NCBI GenBank assembly: GCA_029820295.1
Contig: JALGVA010000028.1
Location: 1 to 49,140 of the forward strand
Length of the DNA: 49,140 bases
From: Candidatus Zipacnadia bacterium
GTDB taxonomy: Bacteria; Armatimonadota; Zipacnadia; Zipacnadales; UBA5352
Reading direction: 5' to 3'
The position numbers and the translations under genes were made by a program. Of the stretch, positions 32,601-41,212 are shown piece by piece (the stretch's first letter is position 1; each line of letters opens with the position of its first letter). Under the pieces are notes generated by a model, which was given only the letters and a program-made list of their open reading frames with translations, was not told the DNA's origin and ran no database searches.

Positions 32601-33937
32601 ACGAGGTCACCATCCCCGCCGACGCGAGCGACGGCGACCGCGTGTGGGAGCAGCTTGAGGGGCGCTGGATCGACTTCACCGTGGTGCCGCTGGCGCGCGC
32701 GGAGGTGACGCTCGAGGGAGATGTGCTGACGCTGGCGCTCACCAGCAACCTGGCCGGCCCGGAGGGGGTCACGGTCACGCTGGGCGAGGAGGCGCAGCAG
32801 ATGCTGCTCGAACCGGGCGTGCCCGGGATGGTGGGCTTCGACCTCGGCGAGCCGCGGGAGGAGATGGCCGACGTGCTCGCCATCGACCTCGAGGCCGATG
32901 GCCTGTCGCAGCGCATCGAACGCGGCATCCGGGTCACGCGCGACCTCGTCGACATCGTGCCCATGCCGGATCACTGGCGGGGTGGGATGTGCCTGCGCGG
33001 CGGCGCGGAGACCGGCGACTTCGGCGAGACCCGCGCGGATATCCGCGAGGGCGCGCGCCGCTGCGGCGGCGATCAGAAGCGCGGCATCGTCGCGCACCCT
33101 CCGTACATGGGCGCCACCGGCTACGTGTTCGCGACCTGGGACGAGGTCACGCTGCCCGTACAGCCGCCGGCGGCCTTGCGCGCGCTCGTGGGTAAGGGCG
33201 ACGGCAGCGACCTGGGCGATGGCATTCTCTACAAGCTGGCGGTGATCGATCAGGCGGGCACGGAGACGATCATCGCCGAGCGCGTGGTGCCGGATCACGA
33301 GTGGCTGGAGATCGAGGGCGACCTGTCTCCCTGGGCGGGCGAGACGATCCGCCCCAGGCTGATCGTGGACCCGGGCACCGACGACAACACCACGGGCGAC
33401 TGGGCGTGCGCCGCGGACATCCGCATCGAGACCCTCGAGCCGACGCTGGTGCGCGTGCTTGAGGGCACGGGCGAGGCCTTCCGCCGCGAGCCGGCGCCCT
33501 TCCCGGTGGCGGGACTGACGGTCGAGGACCTGCGCGGGGCGCGGCGCGGCTGGCTGCGCTACGACGGCATGGGGCTGTCGGGCACCGGCGAGACCTACGG
33601 CAGCTACGCGGTGCTCAACGGCGTGGAGCTGGGCAACATGGCGCCGGCGGGCGGCCGTGAGGCCGAGGGCGTGTGGGAGGAGGGCGTGGGCGTGGAGCTG
33701 AGCGCCGAGGCGCTCGCGACGCTCGACTTCCGCAACCGCTTCGTGCTGCGCAACCCCGGCCGCGACTGCTTCAAGGTGCGCCGGTTCTGGCTGGAGCTTG
33801 AGCTCGCGGACGGGCGCAGGGCATCGTCGCTGATCTCGGCCGCCACCTTCACGCAGCCGCCCGGCTGGCTCTACGCCGAGGGCATCGGCGTCGGCTTCGA
33901 AGACAGTATCACCGTGGACATCTGGTTCGAGCGCTAA
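29606..33937 (+). CDS. Giant secreted protein, probable TIM-barrel glycoside hydrolase
   Basis: 1443 residues, the largest gene here. ATG 29606 has GGAGGG upstream and a signal peptide (MLMLLIVIALCPSAALAQ). Residues 25-200 look like a carbohydrate-binding beta-sandwich (IDFEEPAGWMVE, VIYLDNLVFF); 220-480 a beta-supersandwich; 490-830 a probable TIM barrel (MTEVVVTDHETMWRDG; FDFSTAYCDVHTAVAPWDR; YSEGGMHWMYVGLTDGNYG; GHTGFLVLDGGYRNG); the remaining 600 residues are several beta domains. Asp in YCDVH and Glu in SEGGMH are candidate catalytic residues. The arrangement is reminiscent of GH101-type endoglycosidases, a weak inference. Only a terminator separates it from the convergent GHL10-like gene. 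Confidence 0.75.
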   Translation: MLMLLIVIALCPSAALAQEQVGQRPYELDWAGRTQDHHPPLIDFEEPAGWMVETKGSEASFERSREQLIWGDWVGKLTYRGTADGPTVRILAPGAIDIPTAFDAVTLWVYGNNWAWSPDPTTPQVGINLLLEDAAGEPLNLFLTRVYWKEWFMPHLRLTPEQLERLRGGAKFLGFEVTGGSNAADRVIYLDNLVFFTEEFPPLKFEPRPMRGIDMFPGQGVGLNTGPGRLPFPTREQTILPPNLAGQATTKLAQDGEAWRFTYSGDDGTLVYRITPATGTWSDIRAQWQGRGEAFRPCMEGGVRLMTADGPALPESAELLGADRDGDAVIMRWRLAAGGSEAEVTYTYRLWGKSLVIDTVCPGGVVGEVRYGFAEGLEDPRLVTNPYYVYRGTRPAVVVAGTADAPLFVAGNTDWYRTNCSQLWGINEISEGRATYQGGVRYYPKTDGTRNDCFERFFLTVSPRYEEVLPTIDNPRSPWFEVTGTRLWRAHGAGNRENDANFWRRVHRYGMTEVVVTDHETMWRDGGESFTFRTDPAPGKGGDRGAYDYARIMQDELGFVYGPYNNFTDLGAVNGFFNIDMVIRNSDGQLQRAWPRCYAPKPSRAVEFCALLAPQIDDKFDFSTAYCDVHTAVAPWDREDYDARVPGAGTMAATFYPYGEIMLLQKQAWDGPVYSEGGMHWMYVGLTDGNYGQDQRYDAADNPWLVDFDLRRMHDLCTSFGMGNIGMFYGRNASLGSTREEIDASIDRFLAATVAFGHTGFLVLDGGYRNGLRSYYMLQQLHSRYAQASAEEIRYVNAAGELLDTSAAVASGAYRRSQVVTRYDDGTITAANGSRTERMRCEAFGHAIDLPPNGYAGWTTDGVEVLAGDPGGHRSDYAATPAYLYVDGRGRLARFEQAASTGQGVCRILGDGRWEVIPYEAAECGFAIDADRAVALDEAGAEMGPAEVRHARGLAWVMPVEGAFSYLLTQGEPAGDDLACDRDTVVAGETVIVRGAQEHEVTIPADASDGDRVWEQLEGRWIDFTVVPLARAEVTLEGDVLTLALTSNLAGPEGVTVTLGEEAQQMLLEPGVPGMVGFDLGEPREEMADVLAIDLEADGLSQRIERGIRVTRDLVDIVPMPDHWRGGMCLRGGAETGDFGETRADIREGARRCGGDQKRGIVAHPPYMGATGYVFATWDEVTLPVQPPAALRALVGKGDGSDLGDGILYKLAVIDQAGTETIIAERVVPDHEWLEIEGDLSPWAGETIRPRLIVDPGTDDNTTGDWACAADIRIETLEPTLVRVLEGTGEAFRREPAPFPVAGLTVEDLRGARRGWLRYDGMGLSGTGETYGSYAVLNGVELGNMAPAGGREAEGVWEEGVGVELSAEALATLDFRNRFVLRNPGRDCFKVRRFWLELELADGRRASSLISAATFTQPPGWLYAEGIGVGFEDSITVDIWFER

Positions 33938-33961
33938 CGTCCGGCGCCGCGCCACGAATGA

Positions 33962-34001
33962 CGGACGGCGACGACCGCCCCGCGCGCGTCGTCGCCGTCC
34001 G
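33962..34001. terminator. Bidirectional terminator, 14-bp stem
   Basis: CGGACGGCGACGAC (33962-33975) pairs perfectly with its reverse complement at 33988-34001 across a 12-nt loop. It lies between two convergent genes (stops at 33937 and 34029). The stem core ACGGCGAC is the same as in the hairpin at 11469-11501. Confidence 0.8.
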
Positions 34002-34028
34002 CTGGTTACCGATTGCCGATTGCCCGCC

Positions 34029-36812
34029 TCACAGCAACGGCTGAATGTCCGCCGCGATGGCGCCGGCCACAATCGGCAGCGAGCGTGTGACGAACGCGCG
34101 CCGGCCGCCGCCATCGTCGTAGCTGCCCACGACCGCCAGGCGCGTCAGGCCGTCGGGCGGGCTGAAGCTCACCTCCATCGGCTCGTCTGCCGTCGGTGCG
34201 GGCCCCAGTTCCTCCAGCGTCTTCCCGTCTGCGTCCTGCAGCACCACCATGCCCTGCACATCGTTGAGGACGCGACCGGGGATGTCCTCGCCGCGCGCGA
34301 CCGTGGCGGTCACGGTCGCGCCCGGCTCAATGTGCAGGCCGAAGGTGCGCTGCCGCGTCGGCTCGCCCAGGTTGAAGCGGTACGCCGGCGCGTTGTGCGG
34401 CATGCCTGCGGGCTGCGCCAGCATCGCCTCGCCCAGCGCCGGGGCGACGGTCTCGGCCAGGTCACGGCTGTAGTTGAACAGGATGAACCCGTCGGCGCCC
34501 ACGCCGCGCGCGATGCGCACCTGCCCCGCGACCCGGTCGGGCGTGATCAGCCGCCACGCGCCGATCCCCGGGTAGAGCGGGATGCGCCCGCCCACCAGCG
34601 ACATCTGGTTCGCCACCAGCGACGCGAACGAGGCGTCGGAGACCTGGTAGTCCATCGGGCACACGAAGTCCAGCCAGCCCTGCTGGACCCAGTAGACCCA
34701 GTCCTGGCCCACGCTCTCGCGGCACCCCGGGTAGCTGCCGAAGACCGCCGCCGAGATCTTGCAGTCGGGCTTGATGGCGCGCACCTCGCGCGCGGTCGCC
34801 TCCACCAGGCGGCTGATCTGATCGCAGCGCCACTGCGTCCAGGTGTCGCGCAGCTCATCGGTGCGCAGGTCCTGGGGCCAGTTCTCCACCGTAATGCCGG
34901 TGTCGCGCTCGAAGCGCTCGTGGCAGCCCTCGCAGAAGCATGAGCCGGCGCCGGGGTAGCGGATGTAGTCGAAGTGCACGCCGTCCACGTCGTAGTTGCG
35001 CGCCACCTCGACCATGGTGTTCAGCTCCAGCTCGAAGTTGCGCGGGTCCGACGGGCACAGCCAGCGCACCTCACCGCCGTCGAAGCCCACCTGCAGCCGG
35101 CCCTCATCGCGCAGTTGCTGCACGAACTCCTCAGGCGCCGCGCTGCCCAGGTTCCAGTTGACCTTCCACACGTGCACCTCGATGCCGTGCACGTGCGCGG
35201 CCTGGACGCACTCGGCGATCTGGTCGCCGCGCTCAGCGACCACCGGGTGATGCGGCAGGTACTCGCTGTCATACAGCGCCACGCCGCCCCAGAGCATATT
35301 CGGGACCACCGCGTTGAAGCCGCACGCCTCCAGGTTCGCGATCGACTCCGCCCAGGTGTCATAGGCCCCGGTACCCGAGTGGTTCCACCACGCGCGGAAC
35401 TCCGCCGCGCGAGAGGGCTGGGCGAGGGTGAACGCGTGCCGCAGCCGATCCCATCCTTCGCCGGCGGTGTCCACAACTGCCGGGAAGTCCTCGGCCGCCA
35501 ACTGCTCGCGCGCATCCGCCAGCAGGTCCTGCGCGTCGGCCAGGCTGGAGCGCACCTTGCCCGGGTCCGGAGCGGAGTCGGCGTGGGCCTCGATCCACTG
35601 AACCGCCGCGTCGGTGCCCTCGATGTGCCCGATCTGCGCCGGGCCATCCAGCGCCTTCCGGGCCACTGTCGGCCAGATGTCGGGCAGGTAGCGGCCCAGC
35701 ATCGCCACCAGCATGCGCTCCTTGGCGGCGGTGTCGGCCGCGGTCAGCACGTGCGACATATGGATGCCACCGTCGGAGGCGACGAAGGCGGGCAGGCCGG
35801 TGTTGTTGCCGTCGGCGTCGTGGAACCAGCCGATGACCCTCGACCGGCCCTCGATCGGCTCCACCACGGTGAGGTTCCACGAGTTCTGTGCCACGCGCTC
35901 GGGCAGGCCCGCGAACTCCTCGGCGTCGGTGAAAACGATGTCGGCAAGCTGGCCCTCGTACTCGCGCGCCTGCCAGCCCACGGCGCGGATGCCCAGGGCC
36001 TCACCCACAGGGCCGGGGAGCTGGTAGAAGAACATGATCTTCCCGCCCCCGGCGATGAAGTCAGCGATCGCCCGCTCCTCCTCAGGGCTCGTGTCCGGGT
36101 TGTAGGGGAAGATCGCGAACTCGAACTCCTCCAGGGCGCCGTTGGCGACGTCCTCGTCAGTGATGGTCGAGGTCATGATGCCCGCGCCGGCAAGCATCGA
36201 GGCCATCAGGTCGGCCTGCGCCTGGACGGTGCGCGCCTCGCTGCCCCCGACCTCGATGGTGTTGGTGCCCAGCACGATCACCCGGGTCTCGCGGTGGGCG
36301 ACCAGGTTGTCCACCGCCATGAAGCCGGTGCGCTCACCGCCGCGCCAGGCCGACAGGCGGATGCGGTCGATGGTGTCCCAGCCGCCGGGATCGTCCTCAG
36401 TGCGGAAGCTCGCGCGTGAGATGTTGACGGTGTTCCAGCCCTTGCGGCCCAGCGGCACGCCCGAACCGTACCAGCCGTCGCCGGAGTGGAAGTATATGGT
36501 GAAGCTGCCGAACAGGCCGGGGTCATCGATGTACATGTCCATGGTGAAGCGGCCCCAGCGGCTCAGGTCGAGATCGACCGCCAGGTCGTAGACCGCCCGG
36601 CGCGAGTCGCCGGTGAAGTCGGCGTTCATCTGCAGCGCGCTGCCGCCGTCGCGCTCCATCAGGCTCACCGGCAGTGAGTCCTCGTCGGGCTGCCACGCCT
36701 GCTGCGCGGCCTCGGCGCTCGGGTAGTCGAAGTCGTCGATGACCATTTGCTCGTCGGCCTGTGTGAGTACCGCCGTCGCCAGCGCGGCCATGCAAACGAT
36801 CGTCAGTCGCAT
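34029..36812 (-). CDS. Secreted GHL10 (DUF187)-type glycosyl hydrolase-like protein
   Basis: 927 residues. ATG 36812 begins a signal peptide (MRLTIVCMAALATAVLTQA); GGAGGAGG lies upstream with long spacing. Residues 25-170 form a carbohydrate-binding jelly roll (VIDDFDYPSAEAAQQAW, RTGFMAVDNLV). Residues 175-390 look like a glutamine-amidotransferase-like or ThuA-type alpha/beta domain (VIVLGTNTIEVGG; IADFIAGGGKIMFFYQLPG). From about 470 comes the GHL10 barrel: FRAWWNHSGTGAYDTWAESI, IEVHVWKVNWNLG, DGVHFDYIRYPG (about 609-620), FVCPMDYQV, PLYPGIGAW and GADGFILFNY. The family acts on extracellular glycans; substrate unknown. It ends at a shared terminator. Confidence 0.87.
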   Translation of the reverse strand: MRLTIVCMAALATAVLTQADEQMVIDDFDYPSAEAAQQAWQPDEDSLPVSLMERDGGSALQMNADFTGDSRRAVYDLAVDLDLSRWGRFTMDMYIDDPGLFGSFTIYFHSGDGWYGSGVPLGRKGWNTVNISRASFRTEDDPGGWDTIDRIRLSAWRGGERTGFMAVDNLVAHRETRVIVLGTNTIEVGGSEARTVQAQADLMASMLAGAGIMTSTITDEDVANGALEEFEFAIFPYNPDTSPEEERAIADFIAGGGKIMFFYQLPGPVGEALGIRAVGWQAREYEGQLADIVFTDAEEFAGLPERVAQNSWNLTVVEPIEGRSRVIGWFHDADGNNTGLPAFVASDGGIHMSHVLTAADTAAKERMLVAMLGRYLPDIWPTVARKALDGPAQIGHIEGTDAAVQWIEAHADSAPDPGKVRSSLADAQDLLADAREQLAAEDFPAVVDTAGEGWDRLRHAFTLAQPSRAAEFRAWWNHSGTGAYDTWAESIANLEACGFNAVVPNMLWGGVALYDSEYLPHHPVVAERGDQIAECVQAAHVHGIEVHVWKVNWNLGSAAPEEFVQQLRDEGRLQVGFDGGEVRWLCPSDPRNFELELNTMVEVARNYDVDGVHFDYIRYPGAGSCFCEGCHERFERDTGITVENWPQDLRTDELRDTWTQWRCDQISRLVEATAREVRAIKPDCKISAAVFGSYPGCRESVGQDWVYWVQQGWLDFVCPMDYQVSDASFASLVANQMSLVGGRIPLYPGIGAWRLITPDRVAGQVRIARGVGADGFILFNYSRDLAETVAPALGEAMLAQPAGMPHNAPAYRFNLGEPTRQRTFGLHIEPGATVTATVARGEDIPGRVLNDVQGMVVLQDADGKTLEELGPAPTADEPMEVSFSPPDGLTRLAVVGSYDDGGGRRAFVTRSLPIVAGAIAADIQPLL

Positions 36813-36950
36813 CACTCGGACCGCCTCCTCCGCGTTGGGATGCCTGCACGCACAGGGTTCCCGCGCGGGTGGCCGCACACCTGCCGGCCGGCTGATTGGC
36901 GCAAGGTGTCGGGGGCGCGCGTGGCTAAGTACCCCGGCGGCAATTCATCT

Positions 36951-36965
36951 GCTCATGCCATGAGC
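36951..36965. promoter_or_regulatory. Small palindrome GCTCATG-C-CATGAGC
   Basis: Exact 7-bp arms around one base, 36 bp before the start of the 59-residue gene, in the 188-bp gap between divergent genes. Possible operator; no regulator can be named. Confidence 0.3.
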
Positions 36966-37000
36966 GCGGGCACACGCAGTCTCGGAGGGAGACGGGACGG

Positions 37001-37180
37001 ATGAAGAAGCAGTACGACTTCCACGTCGAGCACGCGAACAACGCCCTCAAGCAGGCGGCCGAGCGGCTGGAGAGCGTCGAGCACGTGCTCACCTTCGCGC
37101 AGGTCAACGCGCAGCTCGCCACCGCCGCGATGCTGGAGCAGATCTGGCACGAGGTCTCGCTTGTGCGCACCAGGCGCTAG
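37001..37180 (+). CDS. Small helical protein, 59 residues
   Basis: ATG 37001 is preceded by GGAGGGAG at 36984-36991, one of the best ribosome binding sites in the window. The product (MKKQYDFHVEHANNALKQAA at the start, WHEVSLVRTRR at the end) has no proline or glycine and should form one or two amphipathic helices. No family was recognised. The stop lies 6 bp before the start of a membrane protein gene that has no ribosome binding site of its own, so the two are probably translationally coupled and functionally linked. Confidence 0.75.
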   Translation: MKKQYDFHVEHANNALKQAAERLESVEHVLTFAQVNAQLATAAMLEQIWHEVSLVRTRR

Positions 37181-37186
37181 CCGCTC

Positions 37187-37606
37187 ATGTACTACGCGGT
37201 CCGCGGCATCCTGATGCTACTGCTGGCCGGGCTGTTCGCCGGCCCGGTGGGTGTGCTGTGGCAGCTCCCCACCGGCCTGGCGATCGCCTGGCTGATGCTC
37301 AACACCCAGGCGCAGTGGCGCGACGAGCCCACGCCGGTGCTCAAGCTCGCCGCCATCATCGGCGGCGGCGGCACGCTGGTCTTCGCGGTGCTCGGGCTGG
37401 CGCCCAACATCGTCACACTCATGGTCGCCATGGGCATCGTCTGGTTCGGCACCGCACAGGCGCTGGACCGGCTCATGGACGTGGACCTGGAGACCGGCCA
37501 CCGCCTGACCCAGCGCCTGCTGTTGACCATCTGGGGCGCGTGGGTGCTCATCGGGGCGGTGCGCCTCATTATCGAGAACCGCCTGTGGGACATGTCGAGC
37601 TGGTGA
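37187..37606 (+). CDS. Small multi-pass membrane protein of unknown function
   Basis: 139 residues with four hydrophobic segments at about 6-24, 28-41, 53-70 and 72-88, and a fifth near 108-128 (LLLTIWGAWVLIGAVRLII), so four or five transmembrane helices. No motif identifies a family. No clear ribosome binding site precedes ATG 37187; the gene follows the 59-residue gene by 6 bp. A role as membrane partner of that small protein is inferred from the coupling. Confidence 0.72.
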   Translation: MYYAVRGILMLLLAGLFAGPVGVLWQLPTGLAIAWLMLNTQAQWRDEPTPVLKLAAIIGGGGTLVFAVLGLAPNIVTLMVAMGIVWFGTAQALDRLMDVDLETGHRLTQRLLLTIWGAWVLIGAVRLIIENRLWDMSSW

Positions 37607-37748
37607 CTTGGCCAGCGGCCGGCGCGCGACAGCCGGCGACCGGCGATCGGCGACGACCGGGCCGTAGCGTTCGCCGTGCTGTTCGGAGAGTGGCTCTTCG
37701 GAGCCGCAGCCGTTGTCTGTCGCACCCTGACGATCGGGAGGACCCGCG

Positions 37749-40700
37749 ATGCTGCGCATACTGTTGGTGATCGGCGCGCTGATGGCGGTGACCGTGGCGA
37801 TGGCGCAGGAGCTGCCCGACCCTTACGAGCGCCCCGATGAGCCCACCATCGGCCCCGCGCCTGTCCCCGTCATGGAGCAGATGTTCTGGGTGCAGGTGAA
37901 GCTCGACCCCGCGACCGAGGTCGAGGTTGCCGCGCCTGAGGGCGTGACGCTGCTTGACCGGACGAGGCTCGGGCAGGGCGGCGGCTGGTCGCGCTTCTAC
38001 TTCCGCTCCGACCGCGGTATCGCCGGCGGCGAGATCGTGCTCGCGCCCGCAGGCGCCGCGCCCATCCGCGTGCCGCTGACCGTGCGCACCTACCGCGAGG
38101 ACCTCGAGCACAACGTCGCGCGGGTGCCGGGCATCGACCCGACGCAGCGCAAGCGCGGGCGCGCGTACTACACCGACGAGATGATCGCCATCGCGCGCGA
38201 GAACCTCGACGCCAACCCCGAGCTGGCCGACGACATCAACCGCGGCACGCGCTACGACTCCATGACCGACGAGGAGGTCTTCGGCGCATTGCCCTCGTGG
38301 ACGGTCCCGCGCCAGTGCTACAGCAACTGGCCCTGCCCGTACTGCGGTGAGAGCATCTTCAGCCACAGCGGCTTCTACCCGTGGCGCGCGAGCAACAACA
38401 CCGCCTGGAGGCTCCAGTGCCCCGACTGCGAGCGCTGGTTCCCCACCAACGACTGGGCCAACGATGACTTCACCTCGGGCGACTACCCCGACGATGGCTG
38501 GGGCTTCCCGCTCGGAGACGCGCGCGAGGACCACGCGGGCTGGGTGGCCTACTACAACCACCACATCCTCTGGCAGTACCTGGGCGGGGAGCTGCGGCGG
38601 CTGTCGCTGCGCTACCTGCTTTTCCACGACGAGCAGGCCGCGCACCGGGTCGGCCTGCTGCTCGCGCGCATGGCCTACGTTTACCCGGGGATGAACATGC
38701 GCTGGCAGCAGGTGGACGACCACTACCTGCGCGCCGGCCGGCTGCTGGTGGATGGCAACTGGGAGCGCACGCAGGTCCTGGTGCCCGCCTGCCAGGCCTA
38801 CGACGCGGTCTGGGAGTATCTGGGCGAGGACCAGGCGCTGGCCGACTTCCTGCACGCGAAAGACCCCGCGATCGAGACCCCTGACGACGTGCGCGCGCTC
38901 ATCGACGTGAACCTGATCCAGGTCTTCGGCTTCGACTGGCTGCGCCGCGAGCTGTCCGGCGGCAACATGGGCGCGCGTGAGCGCGACCTGGCGTACATGG
39001 CCGTGTGCGCCAACATGGGCCCGGTGACCGACCGCTGGATCGAGGAGCTGTTCACCCACGCCTACTCCTCGGGCCTGAACAAGGGCGGCTTCGATGACGA
39101 GACGCTGATCAACACCATGACGCGCGAGGGCCCGGTGTGGATCGCCGCGCTGGGCTACGCCTACGGCTACCTGCACAGCAAATCCGACATGGCCGAGATC
39201 CTCGCACGCGTGGAATCCGACGAATGGGGCAACCGCTGCGACCTCTACGACGAGGCGCTCTACCCCAAGCTGCGCGCGGAGTTCGACGCCTGGCCGAACA
39301 TGATCGTGGCCGGGCAGTTCGCGCCCAACTACGGTGACAGCGGCAGCGCCAGCGGCGGGACCCTGGGCGCGCGCTACGCGAGCGGGATCGTGGCCAACCT
39401 CAAGCTGCCCTACATGCGCGCCTACCGCCGCTGGCCCACAGACACGATCGCCCGGGCCCTCTACCGCGCGGGCAGGCCGCAGATCGACCTGTTTGAGCCG
39501 AACGTGTGGGACCAGGTGGTCGCGCACGCCGAGCGCGTCGGCCCGGCCGAGCCGCTGACCAGTCGCGTGATGGACGGCATCGGCTTCGTCTTCCTCGAGT
39601 CACGCGCCGATGCCGAGGAGCTGGATCAGCGCGCGGGGCTGGCGCTGCGCTACGGCTACGGTCGTGGCCATCATCACCACGACAACCTGAACGTTGAGTT
39701 CTTCGCCCTCGGCCAGGACATGACGCCCGAGCTGGGCTATCCGTGCTGGGCGCACCCGATGGGCAACACCAGCTTCGTGGCCCACCACATCACCGGGATG
39801 ATCGACCGCCGTGGGCAGTACAACTCGGCGATCTCGCACGGCACGCTGGAGCTGTTCGCGGGCGCGCCCGAGGCCTCGTTCGCGGACGTGTCCGCGCAGC
39901 CCGACGGCTTCCCGAACCGTGTCTATCGCCGTGCCATCTGCCTCGCCGACGCGCCCGAGGGCAACGTCTACGTCCTCGATGTGCTGCGCCTGGCAGGCGG
40001 CACCCGGCGCACCTGGTGCTTCCACGGGCCGCCGGCAGGCGGCTTCGAATCGAGCCTCGACTTCACCGCCACCGGCGATCCCGCGCTCCCGCTCAACGCC
40101 GGCCTCGGCCGCGGCCTCGAGAACAACATCATTGAGCCGGCGAGTGCACGGGCGGACGGCGACACCTGGGCCGACTGGGACTACCTGGACCAGGACCTGC
40201 GCCTGCGCGTGGACCTGCTGGGCGCGGCCGGGCGGAGCTACATCACCGCGCGCTGTGCCAAGCCCGACATCCCGCCGCTGCGCTACCTCTTCGCCGAGGA
40301 CGAGGCCGAGGACGGCGCCAGCGAGTTCGTCTCGGTCTGGCAGCCCTACCGCGCCGACGCCGGGCCCTTCGTCGGGCGCGTCGAGCGCCTGCCGGTCACC
40401 GGCGCCGCCGAGGGTGAGTTCGCGCCGGTGGCGGTGCGCGTGACGCTGGCGGGTGGGCAGGTGGACACCTTCATCTACTCGCTCGACCCCGAGGCCGAAC
40501 TGACCGTCGGCGACCTCGAGTTCTCCGGCAGCTTTGGCTACTGGTCAGAGTTGGACGGCCAGCCGCGCGCGGCGCACCTGGTCGGTGGACGCTACCTCCG
40601 CAAGGGCCGGACCTCGCTCACCATCGAGGAGCCGCGCCTGCAGGCGACGGTCACGGACGTGGACCTGGCTGCGAACACGCTCACGCTCGACCGGGAGCTG

Positions 40701-41135
40701 CCCGTCGGCGATGCGCTCGCCGGGCAGGTCATCTGCCTTCGGGGCGGCCCGCACCGCACCGCCTACCACGTGGCCGAGGTGCTGGAGCCGGGCAACGTGG
40801 TGCGGCTGGACCTGAATTCGATCATCTTCCGCTCCAAGGCCGAGAGCTTCGCGGACGATGGCAGCCACCTGGTGTCCGAACTGCCGCCGTCGATCGAGGC
40901 GAGCCGCGGCTTCAAGCCGGGCTACTACAACGGCGCGCTGATCACCGGCGAGGACCTGCAGGCGCGCTACCGGGTCGATCACGTCGAGGGCGCGGCGGTC
41001 TTTGCCGACCGGCCGCTGGACCCGGCCGACTTCCCCGACGCCGACGGCGACGGCCGCGTGACCTTCCGCATCTATGACCACGGCCCGGGCGACACGGCCA
41101 CCATCATCGCCTCCCGCTTCCAGCGGTGGGAGTGA
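37749..41135 (+). CDS. Very large secreted heparinase II/III family lyase
   Basis: 1128 residues. ATG 37749 has GGGAGG upstream and a signal peptide (MLRILLVIGALMAVTVAMAQ). An N-terminal beta domain to about 115 is followed by a zinc-ribbon-like insertion (CPYCGE at about 196 and CPDCERWFP at about 226) typical of a subgroup of these lyases. A helical toroid spans about 240-600. The heparinase II/III signature GRGHHHHDNLNVEFF lies at about 637, followed by the beta-sandwich with AHHITGMIDRRGQYNS. A C-terminal beta region of about 250 residues follows. It is much larger than classic 650-750-residue lyases and only distantly like the lyase at 1560-3971. Substrate unknown. Confidence 0.88.
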   Translation: MLRILLVIGALMAVTVAMAQELPDPYERPDEPTIGPAPVPVMEQMFWVQVKLDPATEVEVAAPEGVTLLDRTRLGQGGGWSRFYFRSDRGIAGGEIVLAPAGAAPIRVPLTVRTYREDLEHNVARVPGIDPTQRKRGRAYYTDEMIAIARENLDANPELADDINRGTRYDSMTDEEVFGALPSWTVPRQCYSNWPCPYCGESIFSHSGFYPWRASNNTAWRLQCPDCERWFPTNDWANDDFTSGDYPDDGWGFPLGDAREDHAGWVAYYNHHILWQYLGGELRRLSLRYLLFHDEQAAHRVGLLLARMAYVYPGMNMRWQQVDDHYLRAGRLLVDGNWERTQVLVPACQAYDAVWEYLGEDQALADFLHAKDPAIETPDDVRALIDVNLIQVFGFDWLRRELSGGNMGARERDLAYMAVCANMGPVTDRWIEELFTHAYSSGLNKGGFDDETLINTMTREGPVWIAALGYAYGYLHSKSDMAEILARVESDEWGNRCDLYDEALYPKLRAEFDAWPNMIVAGQFAPNYGDSGSASGGTLGARYASGIVANLKLPYMRAYRRWPTDTIARALYRAGRPQIDLFEPNVWDQVVAHAERVGPAEPLTSRVMDGIGFVFLESRADAEELDQRAGLALRYGYGRGHHHHDNLNVEFFALGQDMTPELGYPCWAHPMGNTSFVAHHITGMIDRRGQYNSAISHGTLELFAGAPEASFADVSAQPDGFPNRVYRRAICLADAPEGNVYVLDVLRLAGGTRRTWCFHGPPAGGFESSLDFTATGDPALPLNAGLGRGLENNIIEPASARADGDTWADWDYLDQDLRLRVDLLGAAGRSYITARCAKPDIPPLRYLFAEDEAEDGASEFVSVWQPYRADAGPFVGRVERLPVTGAAEGEFAPVAVRVTLAGGQVDTFIYSLDPEAELTVGDLEFSGSFGYWSELDGQPRAAHLVGGRYLRKGRTSLTIEEPRLQATVTDVDLAANTLTLDRELPVGDALAGQVICLRGGPHRTAYHVAEVLEPGNVVRLDLNSIIFRSKAESFADDGSHLVSELPPSIEASRGFKPGYYNGALITGEDLQARYRVDHVEGAAVFADRPLDPADFPDADGDGRVTFRIYDHGPGDTATIIASRFQRWE

Positions 41136-41212
41136 GGCCGCACGACGCTGGACTGCGGGGTATACTGGAGGGTGCCGGTCCCAGAGCGCGGTACGTGAGG
41201 AGCGCCGCAGCG

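Noticed and set aside
30518-34114. 1198-residue minus-strand frame opposite the giant secreted protein gene
   Set aside because: Composition is shadow-like and the plus strand has a ribosome binding site, signal peptide and domain-like segments. Its length reflects scarce stop codons in GC-rich DNA.
37569-39527. 652-residue minus-strand frame opposite the large lyase gene
   Set aside because: Same reason: antisense of a gene with a heparinase signature, no family features of its own.
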